This document shows positions 1 to 3,978 of a DNA stretch of 6,523 nt, piece by piece; position 1 is the first letter of the stretch; each line of letters opens with the position of its first letter. The DNA is from QZKY01 sp964488675 (GTDB lineage: Bacteria > Pseudomonadota > Gammaproteobacteria > Burkholderiales > Burkholderiaceae_D). The stretch covers positions 1 to 6,523 of the forward strand of contig CAZAWA010000103.1 of NCBI GenBank assembly GCA_964488675.1, read 5' to 3'. The notes beneath the pieces are model-generated. The model made no database searches. It was not told the origin of the DNA and saw only the letters and a program-made list of their open reading frames with translations. Both the position numbers and the translations under genes were made by a program.

Positions 1-55
1 TCGCGAAGGCGGCCGTACCGTCGGTGCCGGCGTCGTAGCTAAAATTATTGAGTAA
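1..55 (+). CDS. tuf: Elongation factor Tu, C-terminal end only
   Basis: Reading from base 2, the frame gives REGGRTVGAGVVAKIIE and then a TAA stop at 53-55. Base 1 is the last base of the preceding codon. This is the characteristic C-terminus of bacterial EF-Tu (domain 3), the GTPase that delivers aminoacyl-tRNA to the ribosome. Only 17 full codons are present, so the rest of the protein cannot be judged. Many proteobacteria carry two tuf genes. The copy followed by tRNA-Trp and secE corresponds to the tufB-type locus, but the sequence here cannot tell the copies apart. The tail is intact with no sign of truncation. Confidence 0.93.
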   Translation, partial: REGGRTVGAGVVAKIIE

Positions 56-66
56 AATTTTTTCGG

Positions 67-96
67 TTTTATGCCTGGAGCCATCCCGGCATAAAA
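67..96 (+). other. Stem-loop between tuf and tRNA-Trp
   Basis: TTTTATGCC (67-75) is perfectly complementary to GGCATAAAA (88-96). One mismatch (T76/C87) and two more G-C pairs follow, closing a six-base loop. No T-run follows the stem (next bases CATTTGGC), so it is not a canonical intrinsic terminator on either strand. By position it could cap the 3' end of tuf mRNA, act as a weak attenuator, or mark the 5' side of tRNA processing. The structure is seen; the role is inferred. Confidence 0.45.
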
Positions 97-125
97 CATT
101 TGGCTTGGAAGAAATGCATCAAGAT

Positions 126-201
126 AGGGGCGTAGCTCAATTGGCAGAGCGTCGGTCTCCAAAACCGAAGGTTGGGGGTTCGATGCCCTCCGCCCCTGCC
201 A
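126..201 (+). tRNA. trpT: tRNA-Trp (anticodon CCA)
   Basis: This is a complete 76-base cloverleaf with encoded CCA. The acceptor stem AGGGGCG (126-132) pairs with CGCCCCT (191-197), followed by discriminator G198 and CCA at 199-201. The D stem is GCTC (135-138) with GAGC (147-150). The anticodon stem TCGGT (152-156) pairs with ACCGA (164-168) around loop CTCCAAA, which places anticodon CCA at 159-161 and reads UGG (Trp). The T stem GGGGG (174-178) pairs with CCCTC (186-190), one pair being G-U, around a TTCGATG loop. It lies between tuf and secE, a typical position in proteobacteria, and is probably cut from a longer tuf or secE transcript because no clear promoter precedes it. Confidence 0.98.
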
Positions 202-236
202 CGAGATTGTGTGCAGGACACAGAAAGTGAATCTGT

Positions 237-620
237 ATGTCTAATCAGTCCGTTCAAACAGTTGGCAGTTCTGGCGACAAGGTAAAAATTCTGCTGGCGT
301 TTGTTGCCGCATTTGCCGGGGTTGTCGGGTTCTATTTTTTGTCAGACAAGTCCACGGTGGTGCGCGCCGGTGCGCTTGTGGCCGGCCTGCTGGTTGCTGC
401 TGGCCTTATGTGGACTTCTGCAACAGGCCGCAGCTTCGTTATTTTTGCGAATGAGTCCATTCGTGAAGCAAAAAAAGTGGTTTGGCCGACCCGCAAGGAC
501 TCGTTGCGGGTTACGGGGATTGTTTTTGCGTTTGTTCTCGTCATGGCGTTATTCCTTTGGGGTTCTGACAGAGTGCTCGAATTTGTGTTGTATGACGTGA
601 TCCTGGGCTGGAAAAAATAA
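237..620 (+). CDS. secE: Preprotein translocase subunit SecE
   Basis: SecE is the small essential subunit of the SecYEG channel in the inner membrane. It clamps SecY and is needed for Sec-dependent export and membrane insertion. The product is 127 residues, the same length as the three-helix E. coli type rather than the short one-helix type. Hydrophobic segments lie at about 17-35, 42-60 and 92-110. The conserved amphipathic/cytoplasmic motif, with the signature residues K-V-V-W-P-T-R-K at about 80-87, lies before the third helix, as expected. The ATG at 237 gives the expected N-terminus, but the upstream Shine-Dalgarno is poor (only GAAAG-like bases at 223-227). The gene starts 35 bases after tRNA-Trp. 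Its stop TAA shares base 620 with the nusG ATG, so the two are probably translationally coupled. Confidence 0.97.
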   Translation: MSNQSVQTVGSSGDKVKILLAFVAAFAGVVGFYFLSDKSTVVRAGALVAGLLVAAGLMWTSATGRSFVIFANESIREAKKVVWPTRKDSLRVTGIVFAFVLVMALFLWGSDRVLEFVLYDVILGWKK

Positions 621-1216
621 TGAGTGAAAATGCGCAAGATGGCTTGCAGGCCGAGGCGCAGGCTAGTGCCTCAAGTCCGGCAAGCAACAAACGCTGGTAT
701 GTGGTGCACGCCTATTCCGGTATGGAAAAGAGTGTGCGTCGTGCCCTGCTTGAGCGCATCGATCGCACTGGCATGCAGGACAAGTTTGGTCAGATACTTG
801 TGCCAACCGAAGAGGTTGTTGAGGTCAAGGGCGGTCAAAAATCTGTTACCGAGCGCCGTTTCTTCCCAGGGTATATCCTGGTGGAGATGGAAATGACCGA
901 TGACACTTGGCATCTGGTGAAAAATACCAACAAGGTGACCGGTTTCATTGGCGGAAAGTCGAACAGACCCACGCCAGTGCCGGCAAGAGAAATCGACAAG
1001 ATTTTGCAACAGATGCAGGAGGGGGTCGACAAGCCGCGTCCGAAGGTGTTGTACGAAGTGGGCGAACTGGTGCGAATCAAGGATGGCCCATTCTCGGATT
1101 TCAACGGCAATGTCGAAGAAGTGAATTACGAGAAATCTCGCGTGCGCGTGTCGGTCACGATTTTTGGCCGCGCCACCCCGGTCGAACTTGAGTTCGGGCA
1201 GGTGGAAAAAGCGTAG
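620..1216 (+). CDS. nusG: Transcription termination/antitermination protein NusG
   Basis: NusG binds the beta' clamp helices of elongating RNA polymerase. Its C-terminal domain contacts Rho, or S10 in transcription-translation coupling. The product is 198 residues. The NGN domain runs from about residue 25 (RWYVVHAYSGMEKSVRRAL) to about 135 and includes the conserved FFPGYILVEM at 81-90. The KOW domain covers about 146-198 (GPFSDFNGNVEEV, then IFGRATPVELEF). The roughly 24 residues before the NGN domain are rich in Ala, Ser and Gln and longer than the E. coli tail, as is common in betaproteobacteria. The start overlaps the secE stop (TAATG), with only a weak purine stretch ahead of it, which fits coupled translation. 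The stop is TAG at 1214-1216. No odd features are seen. Confidence 0.98.
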   Translation: MSENAQDGLQAEAQASASSPASNKRWYVVHAYSGMEKSVRRALLERIDRTGMQDKFGQILVPTEEVVEVKGGQKSVTERRFFPGYILVEMEMTDDTWHLVKNTNKVTGFIGGKSNRPTPVPAREIDKILQQMQEGVDKPRPKVLYEVGELVRIKDGPFSDFNGNVEEVNYEKSRVRVSVTIFGRATPVELEFGQVEKA

Positions 1217-1276
1217 CAGTAATGGATTGCAGCAAGCGTTAGTCCAGAGCGTTGCCGTATATGGCTAAATCTGGCA

Positions 1277-1320
1277 GAGGAGCCGGTTCTCTTCGAATAG
1301 GAAAGACGGCGCTATGACTC
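1277..1320 (+). promoter_or_regulatory. Candidate L1 feedback site in the rplK leader
   Basis: The 123-base gap before rplK can fold as GAG (1277-1279)/CTC (1318-1320) below GCCG (1282-1285)/CGGC (1307-1310). These flank an asymmetric internal loop of GA on the 5' side and GCTATGA on the 3' side. Two short helices around an asymmetric purine-rich loop is the general form of L1-binding RNA, which mimics the 23S rRNA L1 site. L1 represses the rplK-rplA mRNA this way in E. coli. The pairing is seen; the regulator is inferred. The helices are short and could be chance. I found no convincing -35/-10 promoter in this gap. Confidence 0.35.
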
Positions 1321-1339
1321 ATTTAATACAGGAAACATC

Positions 1340-1771
1340 ATGGCAAAGAAAATCACCGGCTTTATCAAGCTGCAGGTAGCAGCGGGTAAGGCAAATCCCT
1401 CACCGCCCATCGGCCCGGCCTTGGGTCAGCGTGGCTTGAACATCATGGAATTCTGCAAAGCGTTCAACGCTCAGACACAGAATCTTGAGCCGGGCATGCC
1501 GATCCCAGTCGTGATCACGGCATTTGCGGACAAGTCTTTCACTTTCGAGATGAAGACGCCGCCTGCCACTTTCCTGATCAAGAAGGCTGCTGGCATCCAG
1601 AAAGGTTCTGCGAAACCTCATGTTGACAAAGTTGGCACGATTACGCGTGCGCAGGCAGAAGAAATCGCGAAATTGAAAATGCCGGATTTGACCGCAGCAG
1701 ACATGGATGCAGCCGTGCGCACCATAGCCGGTTCCGCAAGATCTATTGGCATCACGGTGGAGGGTCAATAA
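1340..1771 (+). CDS. rplK: 50S ribosomal protein L11
   Basis: L11 forms the base of the GTPase-associated centre. It binds the 23S rRNA region targeted by thiostrepton and takes part in factor binding and in RelA activation. The product is 143 residues, the full family length. The N-terminal domain (about 1-66) has the Pro-rich stretch PSPPIGPALGQRGLNIMEFC at 20-39, including the prolines associated with thiostrepton resistance in other bacteria. The C-terminal rRNA-binding domain (about 71-142) ends in the conserved residues R-T-I-A-G-S-A-R-S-I-G-I. The ATG at 1340 follows an AGGA at 1330-1333. The stop TAA (1769-1771) overlaps the rplA ATG by one base, so L11 and L1 are coupled. Nothing is missing or unusual. 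Confidence 0.99.
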   Translation: MAKKITGFIKLQVAAGKANPSPPIGPALGQRGLNIMEFCKAFNAQTQNLEPGMPIPVVITAFADKSFTFEMKTPPATFLIKKAAGIQKGSAKPHVDKVGTITRAQAEEIAKLKMPDLTAADMDAAVRTIAGSARSIGITVEGQ

Positions 1772-2466
1772 TGGCTAAGTTATCCAAACGCTCAAAAGCG
1801 ATCAAGGCAAAAGTAGATCGCACCAAGGTTTACCCTTTTGACGGCGCCCTTGCGATTGTTCGCGAATGTGCAACGGCAAAATTCAACGAGTCGATCGATG
1901 TGGCAGTCCAGCTTGGCGTCGATCCGCGTAAATCCGATCAGGTCGTTCGCGGCTCGGTTGTCATGCCGTCGGGTACTGGCAAAACAGTTCGCGTGGCTGT
2001 TTTTGCGACCGGCGAAAAGGCTGATCAGGCAAAGGCAGCCGGTGCTGATATCGTTGGCATGGAAGATCTGGCAGAACAGATTAAAGCTGGCAATATGCCT
2101 TTCGACATCGTGATTGCTTCTCCGGACACCATGCGTGTTGTTGGAACGCTGGGTCAGATTCTGGGGCCGCGTGGCCTGATGCCGAACCCGAGGGTTGGCA
2201 CGGTAACGCCGGATGTGGCCACGGCGGTCAAGAACGCCAAGGCAGGTCAGGTTCAGTATCGCACCGACAGGAGCGGCATTATTCACGCGACGATCGGGCG
2301 CAAGTCGTTTACGGACGAAGCGCTCAAATCGAACCTTGTGGCATTGATTGATGCTCTGGTAAAAGCCAAGCCTACCAGCAGCAAGGGACTGTATCTGCGC
2401 AAGGTTTCACTGTCCTCGACGATGGGTGCGGGCCTTCGTGTGGATCAGGCAAGCCTGAACGACTGA
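1771..2466 (+). CDS. rplA: 50S ribosomal protein L1
   Basis: L1 forms the mobile stalk at the E site, helps release deacylated tRNA, and is the translational repressor of the L11-L1 mRNA. The product is 231 residues, close to the usual 230-235. The two-domain fold is recognisable. Domain I is made of the N- and C-terminal parts (about 1-67 and 160-231). It includes F38-N-E-S-I-D-V in the N-terminal part and Y163-R-T-D-R-S-G-I-I-H-A-T-I-G-R in the C-terminal part. Domain II (about 68-159) contains the L1 signature IVIASPDTMRVVG at 113-125 and LGPRGLMPNP at 131-140. A strong Shine-Dalgarno GGAGGG (1759-1764) lies inside the end of rplK, six bases before the ATG, so L1 has its own good ribosome site despite the TAATG overlap. 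The stop TGA is followed at once by A-rich sequence and a hairpin. Confidence 0.99.
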   Translation: MAKLSKRSKAIKAKVDRTKVYPFDGALAIVRECATAKFNESIDVAVQLGVDPRKSDQVVRGSVVMPSGTGKTVRVAVFATGEKADQAKAAGADIVGMEDLAEQIKAGNMPFDIVIASPDTMRVVGTLGQILGPRGLMPNPRVGTVTPDVATAVKNAKAGQVQYRTDRSGIIHATIGRKSFTDEALKSNLVALIDALVKAKPTSSKGLYLRKVSLSSTMGAGLRVDQASLND

Positions 2467-2481
2467 AGAAAAGAATAAAGT

Positions 2482-2504
2482 CCTCGCGCCAAAATGGCGC
2501 GAGG
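2482..2504 (+). other. Perfect GC-rich hairpin just after rplA
   Basis: CCTCGCGCC (2482-2490) pairs perfectly with GGCGCGAGG (2496-2504) around loop AAAAT. It starts 15 bases after the rplA stop and follows an A-rich run. The bases after it (CGGTACTTT) lack the continuous T-run of an intrinsic terminator. It may be a partial terminator, a 3' stabiliser of the rplKA message, or an RNase site separating it from rplJL. It ends six bases before the L10 leader begins. Confidence 0.55.
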
Positions 2505-2510
2505 CGGTAC

Positions 2511-2640
2511 TTTGGGCTGAACCCGATTTTGAAATCAGGATGGGGTTCAGGCAATCAAAGACCGTTGGGCGGCGTTCGAGCAGTTGGCGGACAAAGTTAA
2601 ATGCAGAAGTTCTGCACCCAGCGCAGATGGTGAGCCCAAA
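2511..2640 (+). promoter_or_regulatory. L10 leader: autoregulatory RNA of rplJ-rplL
   Basis: This RNA resembles the L10_leader family, to which the L10-(L7/L12)4 complex binds to repress its own mRNA. An outer helix TTTGGGCT (2511-2518)/AGCCCAAA (2633-2640) closes the domain. Inside, a hairpin GAACCC (2519-2524)/GGGTTC (2543-2548) carries a smaller GATT/AATC stem. The family hallmark AAAGACCG (2557-2564) begins helix CGTTGGG (2563-2569)/CCCAGCG (2617-2623), which has one G-U pair. The descending strand continues as AGATGGTGA (2625-2633). In E. coli the matching pieces are GAAGACCG and AGACGGTGA, which form a kink-turn-like site. TTAA at 2598-2601 and the hairpin TGCAGA/TCTGCA (2602-2616) also sit where E. 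coli has the conserved TTAAT region. The E. coli comparison is from memory. How binding would block rplJ initiation 117 bases downstream is not visible. Confidence 0.8.
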
Positions 2641-2658
2641 AAGTTTTGCAGATTCAAA

Positions 2659-2674
2659 CGCTGGTATGCCGGCG
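2659..2674 (+). other. Small hairpin between L10 leader and rplJ
   Basis: CGCTGG (2659-2664) pairs with CCGGCG (2669-2674), with one T-G pair, around loop TATG. It is the only compact stem I find in the stretch 2641-2745 between the L10 leader and the rplJ ribosome site, which otherwise shows no gene or clear promoter. It may take part in the switch by which L10 binding blocks rplJ translation, but this is speculation. Confidence 0.3.
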
Positions 2675-2745
2675 CTGAACTCCTAACATTGGACACCGTG
2701 TTCGAACCGATGCAAGGTATTTATCCGAAACCGAGCATCATTTTT

Positions 2746-2750
2746 GGAGG
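2746..2750 (+). promoter_or_regulatory. Shine-Dalgarno of rplJ, fixes a GTG start
   Basis: GGAGG lies six bases upstream of GTG at 2757, an ideal spacing. The in-frame TTG at 2751 touches the GGAGG directly and could not serve as a start with it. The site therefore decides for GTG 2757, giving MGLNLNDKKAVV, the usual N-terminus of betaproteobacterial L10. Confidence 0.85.
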
Positions 2751-2756
2751 TTGACC

Positions 2757-3254
2757 GTGGGTCTTAATCTGAATGACAAAAAGGCCGTCGTCGCCGAAGT
2801 TTCCGCAAAAGTTGCGGCAGCTCAGACGATTGTTTTGGCCGAATACCGTGGCATCCAGGTCGGTCACTTGACACAACTCCGCGCCAAGGCGCGTACTGAG
2901 GGAGTGTACTTGCGCGTGTTGAAAAACACGCTGGCTCGTCGCGCTGTCGAAGGTACTGCGTTTGCTGGCCTCGCTTCTGAAATGACCGGCCCGTTGATCT
3001 ATTCGATCTCCGAGGATGCCGTTGCAGCGGCAAAAGTCATCAGTGACTTTGCCAAAACTAACGACAAACTGGTTGTCAAGGCGGGCAATTTTGCAGGCAA
3101 GTCGCTTGACAAGGCGGCTGTTGCAGCATTGGCCAGCATTCCGAGCCGTGAAGTTCTGCTGTCCCAGTTGCTGGGCGTTATGCAGGCTCCGGTTTCCGCT
3201 TTTGCGCGTGGACTGGCTGCTCTGGCGGCGAAGAAGGAAGCCGAAGCCGCATAA
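2757..3254 (+). CDS. rplJ: 50S ribosomal protein L10
   Basis: L10 anchors the L7/L12 dimers to the 50S base next to L11 and, bound to them, represses its own operon. With GTG at 2757 the product is 165 residues, normal for the family. The N-terminal rRNA-binding domain (about 1-130) shows the conserved EYRG at 29-32, YLRVLKNTLARRA at 51-63 and the MTGPLIYSISED stretch at 76-87. A short linker with IPSRE (128-132) leads to the C-terminal helix (about 133-165), which binds L7/L12 dimers and ends in an Ala/Lys/Glu-rich tail. A longer reading from TTG 2751 is rejected because it would abut the Shine-Dalgarno. The gene is separated from rplL by 68 bases and is under the L10 leader upstream. No anomalies are seen. 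Confidence 0.98.
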   Translation: MGLNLNDKKAVVAEVSAKVAAAQTIVLAEYRGIQVGHLTQLRAKARTEGVYLRVLKNTLARRAVEGTAFAGLASEMTGPLIYSISEDAVAAAKVISDFAKTNDKLVVKAGNFAGKSLDKAAVAALASIPSREVLLSQLLGVMQAPVSAFARGLAALAAKKEAEAA

Positions 3255-3322
3255 CTCTGGCTGGCGCCTTTTGTGTGAGTACCGATCCGGTGTTTTTATT
3301 GAATCAAATTTGGGAGTTTTAA

Positions 3323-3700
3323 ATGGCTATTAGTAAAGAAGATATCCTGGAAGCCGTAGGCGCAATGAGCGTCATGGATCTGAATGATCTGGTAAAGGCT
3401 TTCGAGGAAAAATTTGGCGTTTCTGCTGCAGCAATGGCAGTTGCCGGCCCGGCTGGCGGCGGTGCTGCTGCACCGGTTGTTGAAGAGCAGACCGAGTTCA
3501 CTGTCGTGTTGTCAGATTTCGGCGCGAACAAGGTTGGTGTGATCAAGGCAGTTCGCGAACTCACCGGTCTGGGTCTGAAGGAGGCCAAAGATGTGGTTGA
3601 CGCTGCTCCGAAGAATGTCAAGGAAGGCGTATCCAAGGCAGACGCAGAAGCAGCAAAGAAAAAACTGGAAGAAGCTGGCGCAAAAGTCGAAATCAAATAA
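3323..3700 (+). CDS. rplL: 50S ribosomal protein L7/L12
   Basis: L7/L12 is the multicopy stalk protein that recruits and stimulates EF-Tu, EF-G, IF2 and release factors. The product is 125 residues. The N-terminal dimerisation and L10-binding helices are at about 1-34. An Ala/Gly/Pro-rich flexible hinge follows at about 36-53 (AVAGPAGGGAAAP at 39-51). The compact C-terminal domain (about 54-125) carries the factor-binding face with K-V-G-V-I-K-A-V-R-E and the following residues G-L-G-L-K-E-A-K. GGGAG at 3312-3316 is well spaced for the ATG. The protein is needed in several copies per ribosome, and its own good ribosome site fits higher translation than rplJ. An inverted repeat covers its last codons and stop. 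Confidence 0.99.
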   Translation: MAISKEDILEAVGAMSVMDLNDLVKAFEEKFGVSAAAMAVAGPAGGGAAAPVVEEQTEFTVVLSDFGANKVGVIKAVRELTGLGLKEAKDVVDAAPKNVKEGVSKADAEAAKKKLEEAGAKVEIK

Positions 3701-3709
3701 TTTCGACTT
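3684..3709 (+). repeat. Inverted repeat across the rplL stop codon
   Basis: AAGTCGAAAT (3684-3693) is the exact reverse complement of ATTTCGACTT (3700-3709), with loop CAAATA. The stop TAA (3698-3700) lies at the loop/stem edge, so the hairpin would form only after ribosomes clear the end of rplL. It could protect the rplJL message from 3' decay or help separate it from rpoB. There is no T-run directly after it; the nearest is TTTTT at 3727-3731. Confidence 0.6.
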
Positions 3710-3732
3710 GCCGACGCTTCATTGTATTTTTG

Positions 3733-3781
3733 GAGTCAAAGTGCGGGACCTTCCTGGAGAAGGGGGGTTTCGCCTTGACTC
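3733..3781 (+). other. Long imperfect hairpin in the rplL-rpoB spacer
   Basis: GAGTCAA (3733-3739) pairs exactly with TTGACTC (3775-3781). After a small internal loop (AGT/C), bases 3743-3755 pair continuously with 3761-3773 (13 pairs, four of them G-U) around loop GGAGA. The whole is about 20 pairs long with one internal loop, and no T-run follows. In E. coli this spacer holds an attenuator and an RNase III cleavage site. The long double-stranded form without a T-run suits an RNase III site better than a terminator, but that is inference. An alternative tip, CCTTC/GAAGG (3749-3753/3759-3763), is possible. Confidence 0.55.
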
Positions 3782-3853
3782 ATTTGTCGTTTCAGTAATC
3801 GGCAGCCCGTACAGGCCTATGTTTTGCTGGGCAGAGCGCAGAGTTGCACTTTA

Positions 3854-3873
3854 TTTATCAATTTTTATCAATT
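3854..3873 (+). repeat. Tandem direct repeat, 2 x 10 bases
   Basis: TTTATCAATT occurs twice in immediate succession (3854-3863 and 3864-3873). It lies in an AT-rich patch (about 3850-3900) unlike the flanking genes, about 105 bases before rpoB. Its TCAAT cores are complementary to the two ATTGAA units at 3884-3889 and 3891-3896 just downstream. Confidence 0.7.
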
Positions 3874-3950
3874 ATTTTGAAGGATTGAAAATTGAAGTTT
3901 TGTTGAGCTGCGTAAGGGCTCATCAACGATATGGCGAGCTTTCAATTTTC
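3858..3950 (+). promoter_or_regulatory. Competing stems upstream of rpoB, possible leader switch
   Basis: Two pairings use the same central strand. In one, TCAATT (3858-3863) pairs with AATTGA (3890-3895) and TCAAT (3868-3872) with ATTGA (3884-3888). In the other, GAAAATTGAA (3887-3896) pairs perfectly with TTCAATTTTC (3941-3950), enclosing a hairpin GTTGA (3902-3906)/TCAAC (3923-3927). The two cannot form together. The structure ends 20 bases before the rpoB Shine-Dalgarno. Such geometry is typical of attenuators or translation switches, but AT-rich pairing can arise by chance and no ligand or protein is suggested by the sequence. Confidence 0.35.
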
Positions 3951-3978
3951 TATCTTTCCCGTCACTAACGGAGTGTCC

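Noticed and set aside
48..230. 60-codon plus-strand frame over the tuf-secE spacer
   Set aside because: It reads straight through the tRNA-Trp gene, so it is not a plausible protein.
1217..1339. Promoter for rplK
   Set aside because: TTGCAG (1227-1232) and TTGCCG (1252-1257) have no -10 box at a suitable distance, so no promoter can be claimed by eye.
1792..2286. 164-codon minus-strand open frame within rplA
   Set aside because: It is a shadow of the rplA coding frame, with no family resemblance or start signal.
3279..3297. Small ACCG-ATC-CGGT hairpin followed by GTTTTT between rplJ and rplL
   Set aside because: Only four Watson-Crick pairs with a three-base loop. It is too weak for a terminator, and termination here would be contrary to the need for more L7/L12 than L10.
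3775..3803. TTGACT resembling a -35 box ahead of rpoB
   Set aside because: No acceptable -10 box lies 16-18 bases downstream (best is TAATCG at 15), and TTGACT is better explained as the closing strand of the 3733-3781 hairpin.
3591..3968. 125-codon plus-strand frame running from rplL into the spacer before rpoB
   Set aside because: Its first third is an alternate frame of rplL and the rest crosses the structured AT-rich spacer. There is no start signal and the protein looks like no family I know.
3973..3975. In-frame GTG six bases before the rpoB ATG
   Set aside because: It overlaps the GGAG Shine-Dalgarno, and the ATG at 3979 gives the standard N-terminus (HYSFTEKKRIRKSF).
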